A stretch of 64,000 nt of DNA from Sphingobium sp. WTD-1 (GTDB lineage Bacteria; Pseudomonadota; Alphaproteobacteria; Sphingomonadales; Sphingomonadaceae), in the NCBI RefSeq assembly GCF_030128825.1, contig NZ_CP119127.1, positions 2,046,001 through 2,110,000 on the forward strand, read 5' to 3'. The notes beneath the pieces are model-generated. The model did not search any database, was not told the origin of the DNA, and was given only the letters and a program-made list of their open reading frames with translations. This document shows positions 15,869-26,274 of the stretch, piece by piece (position 1 is the first letter of the stretch; every line of letters starts with the position of its first letter). The position numbers and the translations under genes are program-made.

Positions 15869-17959
15869 ATGTGCCGCGTGACGCCTGCCCTGCCTCAAGC
15901 GCGCTGGATGGCCGATCGCTACGGCGGCCATGACGCGCTGTTCACGCTCAAGGCCTTTCTCGCGGCGATGCTGGCTTATTATATCGCGCTGCGGATCGGG
16001 CTGGACCGGCCCTATTGGGCGATCATCACCGCCTATATCGTCGCCCAGCCGCTCGCCGGCGCGGTGTCGTCGAAAGCGATGTTCCGCCTGCTCGGCACCG
16101 TCATCGGCGCGGGCGTGGCCATCCTGCTGGTGCCGTTGCTCGGCAATGCCCCCGAACTTCTCTCGCTCGCACTGGCGCTGTGGCTCGGGCTCTGCACCTT
16201 CGTCGCGCTGCTCGACCGGACGCCCCGCGCCTATACCTTCCTGCTGGCGGGCTATACCGCCGGCATCGTCGCCTTCCCGGCGGTCGAGGCGCAGGCGACG
16301 ATCTTCACCGCCGCCAGCCTGCGCGCCCAGGAAATCGGCATCGGCATCGCCTCGGCCACGCTGGTCCACAGCCTCGTCTTCCCGCGCACGGTGTCGGCTC
16401 GCCTCCAGGCGCGGATCGATGCGATCATGATCGACGCCGAACGCTGGTCGCGCGATTCCCTGCGGGTCGACCATGGCGATGCGGTCGTGACCCGCGACCG
16501 CCGGCAATTGGCGACCGACATCCACGAACTGCACCAGCTTGCCACCCATTTGCCGTTCGAAAGCAGCGCGCTGCGGCTGAAGGCCGGGGTGCTGCGCGCG
16601 CTGGAGACGCAGCTCTGCCTGCTGCTGCCGCTGGCCAGCGCGGTCGAGGATCGCTGTCGCCAGTTGCAGCGGGCCGATGCCTTGCCGCCGGCGGTCCATG
16701 TCCTGCTGGATGATGTCGTTGCCTGGCTGGGCGCGCCGGACGGGGAAGGGGACTCGCCTGAAGCGCTGCGCGCCCGCGCCCGTGCCTGCGAGCCCGATTG
16801 CCGCTTGCCCTTCGCCTGGCACGCGGCATTGCAGCTCAGCATGCTCGACCGGCTGGCCGAACTGGTCACCGTCCATGCCATCTGCCGCGAGTTGCAGGCG
16901 GCGATGGGCGCCGATCGCATCCCCCTGTCACCGCCCGCGCGGGAAGCAATCCGCAACGCCCGCCGCCGCGTCCTGCACCGCGATTATGGCCTGGCGCTGC
17001 GCGGTGCGCTGGCGACCAGCCTCACCGTGCTGATCGGCTGCCTGCTCTGGATCCTGTCGGCCTGGCCGGCCGGGGCAGGGGCGGTCGTCATCGCCAGCAT
17101 CATCTGCGCCCTGTTCAGTAATATGGACGATCCCGCGCCCGCCGCCTGGAAAGTGTGGCAGGGCACCTGCTGCGCGGTGCTGGTGGCCGCGCCCTATGCC
17201 TTTGCCATCCTGCCGCGCGTGTCCGACTTCTCGGTGCTGGTGGCGGTGCTGGCGCCGGCTTTCCTGCTGGTCGGTGCGATGATGGTGCGGCGGCGGCTGG
17301 CGGCGATGGCGATCGGCATGATCCTCTCGCTGCCCGGCCTGATGGGCCTTGATGGCTATTATACCGGGCAGTTCGACAGTTTCGCCAATGCCGCGATCGC
17401 CCAGCTGCTGGGCGCCTTGCTCGCGGTCTGGGCGCTCAAGATGGTCCGCACCGTGGGGGCCGAACAATCCGCGCTGCGCCTGCTCCGGGCGGGCTGGCGC
17501 GATCTTGCCCTGCGCACCGATCCGCGGCAGCAGCCCGACACGGTCAAATGGATCAACACCATGCTCGATCGTATCGGCTTGCTGACCCCGCGCCTTGCCG
17601 AACTGGGCAGCGACACCACCGCGCCCTTGCTCGATATTCTGCGCGACACGCGCGTGGGCATGTCGCTCGACGATCTCCACCGTTTCCGGATGCGCGCCCA
17701 TGCCCGCGACGACCGGCTGCTCGACGTCGTGCTGGGGCGGGTGCGCCAGCATTTTGGTCGGCTTGGCGCCAGGGGGCAGGGCGGTCCCGATCCTGCGCTG
17801 GTGCGGGCCATCGATACGGCGCTCGCCACGATCGGCCGGCACGGCGCGGTCGATGATCGGCGGCTGGCGCTGCTGGCGCTCACCAGCCTGCGCCGCAACA
17901 TCGCGCCCGATGTTCCGCTCAGTCCGCGTCGGGATCGCGAAAATTCAGCCGCCGCGTGA
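15869..17959 (+). CDS. FUSC-family membrane transporter (aromatic acid exporter-like)
   Basis: A 696-residue protein with two membrane blocks (about 30-165 and 375-510) separated by a large cytoplasmic region, the FUSC/AaeB layout. The first block contains [18 protein letters not shown], the family signature. Such proteins export aromatic acids or xenobiotics, often with a membrane fusion partner; none is adjacent here. The start is uncertain: ATG 15869, GTG 15878 and ATG 15908 are all possible. Its last 41 bp overlap the end of the convergent phospholipase D gene. Confidence 0.85.
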   Translation: MCRVTPALPQARWMADRYGGHDALFTLKAFLAAMLAYYIALRIGLDRPYWAIITAYIVAQPLAGAVSSKAMFRLLGTVIGAGVAILLVPLLGNAPELLSLALALWLGLCTFVALLDRTPRAYTFLLAGYTAGIVAFPAVEAQATIFTAASLRAQEIGIGIASATLVHSLVFPRTVSARLQARIDAIMIDAERWSRDSLRVDHGDAVVTRDRRQLATDIHELHQLATHLPFESSALRLKAGVLRALETQLCLLLPLASAVEDRCRQLQRADALPPAVHVLLDDVVAWLGAPDGEGDSPEALRARARACEPDCRLPFAWHAALQLSMLDRLAELVTVHAICRELQAAMGADRIPLSPPAREAIRNARRRVLHRDYGLALRGALATSLTVLIGCLLWILSAWPAGAGAVVIASIICALFSNMDDPAPAAWKVWQGTCCAVLVAAPYAFAILPRVSDFSVLVAVLAPAFLLVGAMMVRRRLAAMAIGMILSLPGLMGLDGYYTGQFDSFANAAIAQLLGALLAVWALKMVRTVGAEQSALRLLRAGWRDLALRTDPRQQPDTVKWINTMLDRIGLLTPRLAELGSDTTAPLLDILRDTRVGMSLDDLHRFRMRAHARDDRLLDVVLGRVRQHFGRLGARGQGGPDPALVRAIDTALATIGRHGAVDDRRLALLALTSLRRNIAPDVPLSPRRDRENSAAA

Positions 17960-19148
17960 CGGTATAGTCCAGCACGCCGACCAGCAGATAGCTGATCCAC
18001 TGCTTGATCAGCGTCAGGCCGGTGCGGCTGGCGCGATAGGTCTCCAGCGAAATCCGCCGGCTCTCGCCCGTCCGCTGGGTGATGAAGCCGCGCATCGCCT
18101 CGGCAAAGCCGGCATCCTCCACCCGCAGCATCAGCTCCAGGTTGAGGAACAGGCTGCGCATGTCGAAATTGGCCGATCCGATATAGACCGCATCGTCGAT
18201 CACGATCAGCTTCATGTGCAGCTTGCAGGGCTGATATTCATATATCTCGACCCCGCGGCGCAGCAGCGGACCATAGAGCAGCCGTGCCGCCGCGATCGTC
18301 GCGCCATTGTCCGACAGGGCCGGCAGGATCAGGCGCGCGCCCCTGCGCCGGGCGGCGCGGGCGATCCGCTTCATCATGCCCCGGCCGGGCGAGAAATAGG
18401 CCTCGACCATGTCCAGCCGCTGCGCCCGGTCCATGTCATGCTTCACCACCTGCGCCCAGGGGCTCAGCCGTCGGGTCGGCCCGCCGATCAGCCAGCGGAA
18501 AGGATCGGCCGGATCATGATGCAGCGATGGGTGCCAGTGCCGCACCATCGCCCGCAGCGTGCGGAACCTTTGCCCCTTGCTCGTGACCCAGCGCCACAGC
18601 TGGCCATACCAGCGCGCCATCGCCTCGGCCTGCGGCCCTTCCAGCAGCAGCCCCAGGTCGCGCCAGCAATCGTCGGCGGGGATGCCGAAATAGCCATCCT
18701 CGACATTGAAGCCGCCGATCATCAGCCTTTTGTCGTCGGCCAGGGCGATCTTCTGATGGTTGCGGATCAGATAGCGGGTCGACCGGCGCGTCCCGAACCG
18801 GGCGAAATGCCCGCCCGCCGCGATCAGCGGGGCGAACAGGCTGTCGGGCGTATTGGCCGACCCGAAGCCGTCGATCATCAGCGTCACGGCCACGCCGCGC
18901 GCCCGCGCCGCCACCAGCCGCTCGCAGATCAACCGGCCGCTGCCATCATCGGCGAAGATATAATAATAGAGTTTCAGGCTCGTGCGCGCACCGTCGATCA
19001 GCCTGACCAGCGCATCGCACAGCGCCGCGCCTTCTTCGATGACGGTCAGTCGGTTGCCGTTCAGCGTGACGCTGATCGGGCTGGTCGGGGCTTCCTGTTG
19101 TCGCGACGCCATGGCCCCTTCATGCGCCGCTTTGCCGCGGCGCGCCAT
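17919..19148 (-). CDS. Phospholipase D-family protein (cardiolipin synthase-like)
   Basis: A 409-residue protein with two HKD motifs: HQKIALAD near residue 130 and HMKLIVID near residue 310, each followed by Gly and Asn (GGFN; GSANFD). These mark the paired active sites of cardiolipin synthases and related phosphatidyl transferases. It lacks the N-terminal membrane helices of ClsA and so resembles ClsB-type enzymes. The ATG at 19112 is an alternative start. The 3' end overlaps the FUSC transporter gene. Confidence 0.85.
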   Translation of the reverse strand: MARRGKAAHEGAMASRQQEAPTSPISVTLNGNRLTVIEEGAALCDALVRLIDGARTSLKLYYYIFADDGSGRLICERLVAARARGVAVTLMIDGFGSANTPDSLFAPLIAAGGHFARFGTRRSTRYLIRNHQKIALADDKRLMIGGFNVEDGYFGIPADDCWRDLGLLLEGPQAEAMARWYGQLWRWVTSKGQRFRTLRAMVRHWHPSLHHDPADPFRWLIGGPTRRLSPWAQVVKHDMDRAQRLDMVEAYFSPGRGMMKRIARAARRRGARLILPALSDNGATIAAARLLYGPLLRRGVEIYEYQPCKLHMKLIVIDDAVYIGSANFDMRSLFLNLELMLRVEDAGFAEAMRGFITQRTGESRRISLETYRASRTGLTLIKQWISYLLVGVLDYTVTRRLNFRDPDAD

Positions 19149-19235
19149 GGCTTTATGGGCTTTTCATTGACTCGACAGGCCGCCACTGCTAGGCGCCAAG
19201 TTCAAGATTCCCTATTGATTTTTCAGGAGGCCCGA

Positions 19236-19580
19236 TTGGCCCGCGTCACCGTCGAAGATTGCGTCGACAAGGTTACCAACCGTTTCGATCTCGTCCTGCT
19301 CGCCGCCCAGCGCGCGCGTGAAATTTCCGGTGGCGCCGAGCTGACGCTTGAGCGTGACCGCGACAAGAATCCGGTCGTCGCCCTGCGCGAGATCGCCGAG
19401 GAAACCATTCTGCCCGCCGACCTGCATGATTCGGTCGTTGCGTCGCTGCAGAAGGTCCAGATTGACGACGACGATACGCCCGATGAAATCGGTTCGATCG
19501 CCCAGTCGGCGGAGGCCCTGCGCCTGACCGCTGCGGCGCCGCCGCGCAACCAGAATATCGGCGGCGATTACGACGGCTGA
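19236..19580 (+). CDS. rpoZ: RNA polymerase omega subunit
   Basis: A 114-residue protein starting [28 protein letters not shown] after the initiator, the omega signature, which helps assemble and stabilise the beta' subunit. The family N-terminus MARVTVED can only be restored by reading TTG at 19236 as start; CAGGAGG at 19224-19230 sits six bases upstream, which supports this choice. The C-terminal tail is acidic and low-complexity. It stands alone between the phospholipase gene and a convergent ATP-grasp gene. Confidence 0.95.
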   Translation: MARVTVEDCVDKVTNRFDLVLLAAQRAREISGGAELTLERDRDKNPVVALREIAEETILPADLHDSVVASLQKVQIDDDDTPDEIGSIAQSAEALRLTAAAPPRNQNIGGDYDG

Positions 19581-19670
19581 TTTTCCACTTTCCGGTTTGG
19601 AGAGGGAAGGGGTCCGGCCCGCGCAAGCGGGACCGGGCCTCAATGATTCTGGGCACCGGATTCCGGGGCG

Positions 19671-20747
19671 TTATTTCCAGGCCGTCGCCAGCATCGCGTC
19701 GAGCATGTCGGCATAGGACCAGCCATCGGCCCGCGCGGCGATCGCCGACAGGCAATCCTGATCCTCGCGGCCCGGCCGTCCCGCACCGGTCATGTTCGGT
19801 TTCATGTTGAGGTCGAACAGCTTGAATTGGCCGCTGGCATCGGCGCGACAGTCGATGCGGATCACCGCGCGCGATTCGACCAGTTCCGCTGCCTTCATAC
19901 AGGCATCCAGCATCGCCAGCACCGGCGCCTCCGTCATCCGCTCCGGGCCGATCGCGACGCTGTTCTGCGTCACCGCGACATCGCCATTATAGGGGGCGAC
20001 ACCGTCCTTCTGGTCGAAGCGCAGCACCGGGCGCAGCGCGAAATGGCGGTCGCCCTTCTCGCCTGACGGGCGCGGCGCGGCCGGCGGCAGGACGGTGATG
20101 GTCATTTCCTCGCCGTCCAGAAACTCCTCGACCATCAGCAGCGTGCCGAACTTGCCCTCGTCGATCAGGCTGCGGGCCGCGGCGTTCAGCGCCTCGGCAT
20201 CGCGCACCAGCGTCACGCCCTGGCTGCCCCGACCACGCACAGGCTTCACGATCAGCGGGAAGGGGATGGCCAGATCGGCCAGAACCTGCCCGACATCGGC
20301 CAGCGCATGCACGCCTTCGCTCGGCCGATCAGCGAGCAAAAAGCCGCGCGCCACCGGCAAGCCGGCTTGCTCCAGCATCCGGTTGGTGGCGAACTTGTCG
20401 TCATATTTCTGCGTGGCGGCCGGCGTCTGGCCGACGATCGCGACCTGGCCCATCACGGCCTCGATCGGATGCCCCTCGAACAGCACGCTATTGGCCCAGA
20501 TCGTGTCGGCACCCGCCGCGATCGCGGCTGCTATCCCGTTGGCCGTGTCGGGGAACACCCATTGCATCGCCTGTGCCGGATCGGGCGCGGGCACCGGCGT
20601 TACCACCGTGCGGCCCAGCCCCTTCAACGCAAAGCCGATATCGGCCCCACCGTCGGAATAGCCGCCGGGCTTGGCATCCTTGCGCAGCCCGTCGATCACC
20701 GGCGGCGGCAGCGCCTGATAGAGCAGAGCAACCGCCGGCCCGCTCAT
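19671..20747 (-). CDS. ATP-grasp family ligase
   Basis: A 358-residue protein of the D-alanine-D-alanine ligase/ATP-grasp fold. The ATP-binding segment [16 protein letters not shown] (about 162-177) gives the nucleotide Lys and glycine loop; [10 protein letters not shown] is the hinge segment; [10 protein letters not shown] then [11 protein letters not shown] near the C-terminus hold the metal-binding Asp and Asn. The substrate is unknown; it is not close enough to Ddl to call it that. Start overlaps the end of ung by 4 bp, so the two are probably translated from one message. Confidence 0.8.
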   Translation of the reverse strand: MSGPAVALLYQALPPPVIDGLRKDAKPGGYSDGGADIGFALKGLGRTVVTPVPAPDPAQAMQWVFPDTANGIAAAIAAGADTIWANSVLFEGHPIEAVMGQVAIVGQTPAATQKYDDKFATNRMLEQAGLPVARGFLLADRPSEGVHALADVGQVLADLAIPFPLIVKPVRGRGSQGVTLVRDAEALNAAARSLIDEGKFGTLLMVEEFLDGEEMTITVLPPAAPRPSGEKGDRHFALRPVLRFDQKDGVAPYNGDVAVTQNSVAIGPERMTEAPVLAMLDACMKAAELVESRAVIRIDCRADASGQFKLFDLNMKPNMTGAGRPGREDQDCLSAIAARADGWSYADMLDAMLATAWK

Positions 20748-21436
20748 GCCACCGGCTCCGGCAGGCGCCAGTCGATCGCGCCGCGCCCCTTGGCCTCCAG
20801 AAAGTCATTGGCCTGCGAGAAATGGCGGCATCCCAGAAAGCCGTTATGCGCCGACAGTGGCGAAGGATGGGCGGCCTTCAGCACCAGATGGCGCCCGGAA
20901 TCGACGAAGCCGGCCTTGCGCTGGGCATAGGCGCCCCACAGCAGGAACACGACCGGCTCCTCCTTCTGCGCCACCAGCCGCACGATCGCGTCGGTGAATG
21001 TCTCCCAGCCCTTGCCCTGGTGCGACGCAGCCCGGCCCATCTCGACCGTCAGCACGCTGTTGAGCAGCAGCACGCCCTGCCGCGCCCAATGCTCCAGGAA
21101 GCCGTGTCGCGCGCGCGGCAGGCCGAGGTCGCTCTCCAGCTCCTTGTAGATATTGACCAGCGATGGCGGCGTCCGCACGCCGGGCTGGACCGAAAAGCAC
21201 AGGCCATGCGCCTGGCCCTCGCCATGATAGGGGTCTTGCCCCAGCACCACCACCTTCACCTGGTCCAGCGGGGTCAGGTCCAGCGCCCGGAAATATTCAT
21301 TCCCCTTGGGGAAGATGCGCTTGCCCGCCGCCTTTTCCGCTTCGATGAACTGTTTCAGGCCCTGCATATGGGGGCTGGCGAACTGGTCGCGCAGCGGCGC
21401 GCGCCAGCTTTCGTGCAGCTTGATGGTGTCGTTCAT
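20744..21436 (-). CDS. ung: Uracil-DNA glycosylase (family 1)
   Basis: A 230-residue base-excision repair enzyme removing uracil from DNA. The catalytic water-activating motif [11 protein letters not shown] is near residues 64-74 and the DNA-intercalating loop [11 protein letters not shown] near residues 190-200, both intact. Length and motif spacing are standard. The open frame runs far upstream, but the ATG at 21436 matches the family N-terminus. It precedes the ATP-grasp gene with a 4-bp overlap. Confidence 0.96.
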   Translation of the reverse strand: MNDTIKLHESWRAPLRDQFASPHMQGLKQFIEAEKAAGKRIFPKGNEYFRALDLTPLDQVKVVVLGQDPYHGEGQAHGLCFSVQPGVRTPPSLVNIYKELESDLGLPRARHGFLEHWARQGVLLLNSVLTVEMGRAASHQGKGWETFTDAIVRLVAQKEEPVVFLLWGAYAQRKAGFVDSGRHLVLKAAHPSPLSAHNGFLGCRHFSQANDFLEAKGRGAIDWRLPEPVA

Positions 21437-21532
21437 GGCCGGCGTGATGAACCCCCGGCATGCCTGCGTCAACCGCGGGAAAAGCCGATCAAATATCTTG
21501 CCACCCGACCCATGATGGGCGACAGACGGGCC

Positions 21533-22600
21533 ATGCCGTCTCTCCGTCAAATTGGCGCCAGCTGCGCCGCCCTTGGCCTGTTCTTTGCGCCCTTGCCGAG
21601 CGCCGATGCCTTCGGTCCGCCGCCCCGGCCACAGGTGCTGCTGACGGCGGAGGCGCATCTCCTGGCCGAATTTGACCGCTTCGCCGCTTTGTCGGACGGC
21701 ACGGTCGGCGTCGCGGTGCAGGATCTGCAGACCGGCGAGGTCCAGTCGCGCAACGGCGACACGCTCTTCCCCATGGCCAGCGCCTACAAGGTCGCGGTCG
21801 CGGGCCGTATCCTCTCGCTGGTCGATGCCGGCAGCCTGAAGCTCGACGACCGGCTCGCGCTCGATCCTGCGCTGGCGAGCGAGGGCGGCATCGCCTGGAT
21901 GTTCTCGCGTCCCGGCGCGACCCTGCCGGTCAGCCAGTTGCTCGACCTGATGCTGACGCGCAGCGACAATAATGCGACCGACGTGCTGGTCGCGCGTGCC
22001 GGCGGGCCGAAGGCGGTCAGCGACTTCGTCGCCGGCCTCGGCATCCATGGCCTGCGCGTCGACAGCGATACCGCACATCTTCTCTACCGCGCCATGGGCA
22101 TCAATCCCCAGTCCGGCACCTTCCAGCAGAATGCCGGCGCCGCCCGCCGCGCCGATCCGATGATCCAGCGGCGCGACGTGCGCGACCTGCCGAACATGGA
22201 CTTCATGCTCGATCCGCGCGACACGGCGACGCCGCTGGCGATGAACCAGCTTCTGGTCGCCTATGAATCGGGCAAGGCATTGAAGCCGGAAAGCACGCAA
22301 TTGCTCTTCACCATCATGGGCCATTGCCAGACCGGCAAGCTGCGCCTGTCGGGGATGCTGCCGCCCGGCACCCCGGTCGCGCACAAGACCGGGTCGCTCA
22401 ACGGCGTCGGCAATGATGTCGGCATCATCGGCCTGCCCGATGGCCGCCGCTTCGCCATCACCGTCTTCGTGATGAAGGACAGCCGGGGCCATGTCTCGCG
22501 CGACCAGATCATGGCCCAGGCCGCCCGCGCGGCCTATGATTATTTCCTCTTTGCGCCCAAGCGGCGCGTGGCGCTTAACAAGTTGAACGTCCACGTATAA
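21533..22600 (+). CDS. Class A beta-lactamase-like serine hydrolase, omega-loop Glu missing
   Basis: A 355-residue exported protein: signal peptide 1-26 (ending ADA), then the serine beta-lactamase fold. Visible motifs are Ser83-x-x-Lys86 (SAYK), Ser144-Asp-Asn146 (SDN) and Lys285-Thr-Gly (HKTGS). RDTATP at 229-234 matches the class A RDTTTP segment, so the omega loop can be aligned: Asn221 takes the Asn170 position, but the Glu166 position is Arg217 and the whole loop (211-228) has no Glu. An insertion (about 178-210) precedes it. It may be a weak or acyl-trapping enzyme, or hydrolyse a different substrate. The ATG at 21533 gives a normal signal peptide; 21512 and 21515 are alternatives. Confidence 0.85.
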   Translation: MPSLRQIGASCAALGLFFAPLPSADAFGPPPRPQVLLTAEAHLLAEFDRFAALSDGTVGVAVQDLQTGEVQSRNGDTLFPMASAYKVAVAGRILSLVDAGSLKLDDRLALDPALASEGGIAWMFSRPGATLPVSQLLDLMLTRSDNNATDVLVARAGGPKAVSDFVAGLGIHGLRVDSDTAHLLYRAMGINPQSGTFQQNAGAARRADPMIQRRDVRDLPNMDFMLDPRDTATPLAMNQLLVAYESGKALKPESTQLLFTIMGHCQTGKLRLSGMLPPGTPVAHKTGSLNGVGNDVGIIGLPDGRRFAITVFVMKDSRGHVSRDQIMAQAARAAYDYFLFAPKRRVALNKLNVHV

Positions 22601-22631
22601 AAGATGGGGCATAACAGAGAGGATGCCCCTT

Positions 22632-22997
22632 ATGACCCAGATCGCCCGGTTCCGGGACTTCTGGCCCTATTATCTGCAGGAACATGCCCGGCCCGCGACG
22701 CGCGCCATGCATTATGCCGGGACCAGCCTGGTGGTCGGCCTTGCCGCCGCTACGGCCGTGACCGGACATTGGTGGCTGGCTGCCGCGCTGCCGATCGCCG
22801 GCTACGGCTTCGCCTGGGTCAGCCATATGCTGATCGAGCGCAATCGCCCGGCCACCTTCCGCTATCCGCTCTGGTCGCTGCGCGCCGATTTCGTGATGCT
22901 CCAGCGCTTCCTGACCGGCCATATGCGCCGCGATCTGGTCCGTGCCGGCATCCGCGCCGACGGCACGGTCGATCCGCAACGTCGCATTCGAGGGTGA
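22632..22997 (+). CDS. Mpo1/DUF962-family membrane protein
   Basis: A 121-residue protein with the DUF962 pattern: [21 protein letters not shown] at the N-terminus, two short hydrophobic segments (about 30-65), then [17 protein letters not shown] and PLWSLRADF. The yeast relative Mpo1 is an Fe-dependent dioxygenase in 2-hydroxy fatty acid breakdown; the conserved His residues (HARP, MHY, SHM) are consistent with metal binding. In a sphingolipid-containing bacterium a link to 2-hydroxy fatty acids is attractive but unproven. AGAGAGG ending at 22622 suits the ATG at 22632 better than 22623. Confidence 0.8.
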   Translation: MTQIARFRDFWPYYLQEHARPATRAMHYAGTSLVVGLAAATAVTGHWWLAAALPIAGYGFAWVSHMLIERNRPATFRYPLWSLRADFVMLQRFLTGHMRRDLVRAGIRADGTVDPQRRIRG

Positions 22998-23050
22998 TCC
23001 ACAGCACACCCGCTTGATTCCCGTCGCCGCTCTGTCACAAGAGGAACGCG

Positions 23051-24121
23051 ATGGGGCTCACCGCGACATTCTCCCTGCCGACCGACCGGTCGACGCTGGC
23101 CGCCCGCTGGCAGGCGCTGGAGGCGTGCAGCGATGCGTCCTTCTTCCTGCGCTGGACTTGGGTGGGCGCCTGGCTCGACAGCTATGGCGTCTGGCCCGAA
23201 CTGCTCGCCGTCACCGATGAAAGCGGACAGGATGTCGCGCTGGCGCTGGTCGGCCATGCGATGCGTCCGCGCCTGCTGGGGCCGGTGGCGACGCTCAGCC
23301 TCAACCAGTCGGGCGATCCGGCGATCGACCGGCCCTATGTCGAATATAATGGCCTGCTCACCGCGCGCGGGCAGGAGACGGCGGCCGTCGCTGTCGCGCT
23401 CGACGCCATCGCCCGGCGTCGTGACTGGCGTGTGTTGCGGCTGAGCGGCATCGCCCCGGATTCGCCGCTGCTTGGCCTGCCGGCCCGGCGGAAATTGCGG
23501 GTCGATGCCTCGCCCGTCTACCAGGTCGATCTCGACGCCGTACGCGCCGCCGACGGCGACTATCTCGCGCTGCTCAGCAGCAATACGCGCAGCCAGATCC
23601 GCCGTGCGATGAAGGATCATGGCGGGCCGCTGCCCGATGTCGCGGTCGGCACGCTGCATGACATCGCCCCCTGGCTGGACGAGATGGCCGCGCTCAATAC
23701 GGGGCGCCATGCCGACAATGCCTGGGACGATCAGGGGTTTCGCCAGTTCGTCGCCACCATCGCGGCGCGCGGTCTGCCCTCGGGCGCGGTCGAACTGCTG
23801 CGCTTTGCCGATGCCGGTGGTGCCGTCGGCCTGCTGGTCAATTTCGTGCAGGACGGGCAGGCGATGAATTATCAGTCCGCCTTTGCCCAGCCGCGCACCG
23901 CCAAGGACAAGCCGGGCCTGCTCTGTCACGCCGCTGCCGTCGGCCATTATGCCACGCGGGGCCTCAGCCTCTATTCGCTGCTTGCCGGGAAGGATCGCTA
24001 CAAGCAGAGCCTCTCGACCCGCGAGGAGGCGCTGGAATGGTGGCATGTCGAGCGTTTCAGTCCCCGGCTGGAGGCCGAGGCGCTGGCGCGCAAGCTGCTT
24101 AAACGCCCAGCTTCCGCATGA
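23051..24121 (+). CDS. BioF2/FemAB-like GNAT acyltransferase (first of two in the cluster)
   Basis: A 356-residue protein of the BioF2-like (CelD/FemAB) acetyltransferase family: N-terminal SFFLRWTWVGAWLDSYG, a central NTRSQIRRAMKD segment, and a C-terminal GNAT-like half ending in SLLAGKDRYKQSLSTREE. Relatives transfer acyl or aminoacyl groups to polysaccharide or peptide acceptors. Its last 23 bp overlap the convergent cupin-like gene, whose partner is a second protein of the same family. Substrate unknown. Confidence 0.8.
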   Translation: MGLTATFSLPTDRSTLAARWQALEACSDASFFLRWTWVGAWLDSYGVWPELLAVTDESGQDVALALVGHAMRPRLLGPVATLSLNQSGDPAIDRPYVEYNGLLTARGQETAAVAVALDAIARRRDWRVLRLSGIAPDSPLLGLPARRKLRVDASPVYQVDLDAVRAADGDYLALLSSNTRSQIRRAMKDHGGPLPDVAVGTLHDIAPWLDEMAALNTGRHADNAWDDQGFRQFVATIAARGLPSGAVELLRFADAGGAVGLLVNFVQDGQAMNYQSAFAQPRTAKDKPGLLCHAAAVGHYATRGLSLYSLLAGKDRYKQSLSTREEALEWWHVERFSPRLEAEALARKLLKRPASA

Positions 24122-24971
24122 CGCGATAGACGAAGCGGCGAATGCCCTGTTGCTCGGGGCGTTCGCTTACCGCGCCGGTCGGCAGGCCACGCTTGCGCAG
24201 CAGGGCGTTGAAACTGTGCAGTTCGCCCTCCGCCACGCTGCGGTCGGACCGCCAGGTGATCGACAGGCTGATCGACACGGCCGGGCCATTTTCCACGAAA
24301 TGCGGTGCCTTGACCGGCACATGCACGGCCTCGCCGGGAGCCAGCGGGAAGGGCGTGCCACGCGCCTTGAACCCGTCCTGCCAGATCAGGTTGCGATGGC
24401 CGCCATTGTGAAATTCCTCGCTCTTCTGCGCCGGCACCAGTTCCTCGTCGCGTGCCGGGAACACGGTCATCACCTTGGTCCCCATGATCTGCAGCAGGAT
24501 ATTATGCTCCGGGTCCATGTGGAACGGGGTGACGCTGCCGGGGGAGGTCAGGAAGATGAACGCCTCGCGATGCAGCATCGGCCCGGTGCTGCGCGCGACG
24601 ATCTGCTCCAGCTCCGCCAGCGCCGCGTCCAGCAACGCGCCATAGGCCGGGTCGCGCTCGACATTCTTCAGCACCGCCCAGCTGCCATTGCTCTCGATCG
24701 TGCGGATCGTCTCGCCCAGGCTCAGCCCATTGGATGGCGTATCCTCCGGCCGCACGCCCAGCGGCAGCTTGCCGAGATTATATTCGACCGCGCTCGCCGG
24801 CATCCGCTCGGCCAGCGTCGCCAGCGCATCCAGCGTCAGCAACTCATGCCCGACCAATTCGTGCGTCAGCTTGGTCGGTCGGTCGGGATAGGCGGCGGCA
24901 AAGGCGGCGCGCGCGCTGTCCGAAAAATGCGGCGCGTCGGTGGCCGGCGCCATCGGGCTATGCACGGTCAT
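24099..24971 (-). CDS. JmjC/cupin-like protein
   Basis: A 290-residue protein with a double-stranded beta-helix region (about 100-240). TPFHMDPEHNILLQIMGTK has the His-x-Asp iron-binding pair of JmjC/cupin oxygenases; a later His in VPVKAPHFVEN may be the third ligand, and GTKVMTVF follows the usual cofactor strand. This suggests a 2-oxoglutarate/Fe(II)-type hydroxylase, though catalytic activity is unproven. The start (24971) overlaps the end of the upstream acyltransferase gene by 4 bp, so the two are co-translated. Confidence 0.8.
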   Translation of the reverse strand: MTVHSPMAPATDAPHFSDSARAAFAAAYPDRPTKLTHELVGHELLTLDALATLAERMPASAVEYNLGKLPLGVRPEDTPSNGLSLGETIRTIESNGSWAVLKNVERDPAYGALLDAALAELEQIVARSTGPMLHREAFIFLTSPGSVTPFHMDPEHNILLQIMGTKVMTVFPARDEELVPAQKSEEFHNGGHRNLIWQDGFKARGTPFPLAPGEAVHVPVKAPHFVENGPAVSISLSITWRSDRSVAEGELHSFNALLRKRGLPTGAVSERPEQQGIRRFVYRVMRKLGV

Positions 24972-26119
24972 TCCTGTCCTTTCATGCGGCTGGCGATCCG
25001 TTCGACCCCGCCGGCCAATGCAAAGGCCGCTGCCCGGCGCAGGCGCGTCGCGCCCTTGCCCTGCAGGGCGATACGATATTGGACGATGCTGCGGCGCTCG
25101 GCCCACAGGCTGTCGATCATCGGATGATCGGCGGCGGCGCAACTGTCCATCCAGCCGATCGCCGGATCATCCTGCACCGCGTGCAGATTGGCGATCTCGA
25201 TCAGCACGCCGGGCGAAAAGCGGCCCATTTCCTCGTCAAAGGCGATCTTGAAGGAAAAGGCGCCGTCGCCATGGCGGAAATTGACCAGCATCGCGATCGC
25301 CCGGCCATCCAGGTCGATGCGCAGGAAATGCAGCCGCCCCGCGGCAAAGGCGGCCGCGCAGGCGGCACGGAAGAAGGCGATGTCATCCGGCCTGCTCGCC
25401 AGTGCGCTGCCCTCGCGGCCCTTCCATCCCGATGCCTCCAGCGCCAGGAAGTCGCCGCACCAGCGCGGCAGGTCGGCGCCATCGTCCAGCAGTCGCTGCT
25501 CGACCGTCCCGAGTTCCGCCAACCGCTTCTGCAGTCGCCGGATTTCCTTGCGCTTCTTCGCGCGGACATGGGTTTCCCAATAGTCGTCGGCCGACATGTC
25601 GGATCGCAGCATGGCCCGGTCATGGCGATGCACCTCGCGGCGGCCGCGCCCTTCTTCGACGCACAGTGCTTCCAGCGCGGCGGCATTGGCGCCGGCTGCG
25701 TCGAGCCCGCGCAGGTGCAGGAAATGGGGCGCCCATTCGGCCGCGTCCAGTTGCGCCAGCAGGCTGCGCCACGCCGCCATCTCCTGGCCGCGCCGGATCA
25801 GCGGCGCGCCGAAGAAACAATGGTCATGCATCCAGTTGGCGACGCAGCCGATCGGCAGCCGGCCATGGCGCGCCTGCACCGTGACCGGCAACAGCCCGAT
25901 TAATTCGCCATCTGCCTGCGCCTCGATCAGGCGCACGTCGCCATTGCCGGTCGGGCCATTGCCGGCCAGATGGTCGATCGCCGCCGCCAGCAGGTCGGGC
26001 GCATAGAAGGCATTGGGTTCTGCCGCTTCTGCGGCCAGGGTCGCCCAGCGCGCGCGTGGGTTCGTCAGCGACAGGCGGTCCGGCGCGATTGGGGGAGATG
26101 GGTGGGCTGCCATGTCCAT
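24968..26119 (-). CDS. BioF2/FemAB-like GNAT acyltransferase (second of two)
   Basis: A 383-residue protein of the same family as the gene at 23051-24121. Landmarks are NAFYAPDLLAAAIDHL at the N-terminus, VRAKKRKEIRRLQKRL (about 185-200) in place of the QIRRAMK segment, and a C-terminal half with AGRLHFLRIDLDGRAIAMLVNF and SFKIAFDEEMGRFSPGVLIE. It is the first gene of a minus-strand pair with the cupin-like protein. The two acyltransferases are distant paralogues. An envelope-modifying role is inferred. Confidence 0.8.
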   Translation of the reverse strand: MDMAAHPSPPIAPDRLSLTNPRARWATLAAEAAEPNAFYAPDLLAAAIDHLAGNGPTGNGDVRLIEAQADGELIGLLPVTVQARHGRLPIGCVANWMHDHCFFGAPLIRRGQEMAAWRSLLAQLDAAEWAPHFLHLRGLDAAGANAAALEALCVEEGRGRREVHRHDRAMLRSDMSADDYWETHVRAKKRKEIRRLQKRLAELGTVEQRLLDDGADLPRWCGDFLALEASGWKGREGSALASRPDDIAFFRAACAAAFAAGRLHFLRIDLDGRAIAMLVNFRHGDGAFSFKIAFDEEMGRFSPGVLIEIANLHAVQDDPAIGWMDSCAAADHPMIDSLWAERRSIVQYRIALQGKGATRLRRAAAFALAGGVERIASRMKGQE

Positions 26120-26274
26120 CGCCTCGCCTTAGCCGGGAAAGATTAGGGAATAGCTAAGTATTCCACCGCATGGCAGCATGCACTGGACGGGATAGGAGGG
26201 AAAGACCTTTACTTCGCCGGGCGGATTGTCTGTGACCGACGGAGTGAATGGATGGCCGATCGAGGAGATAAGAT

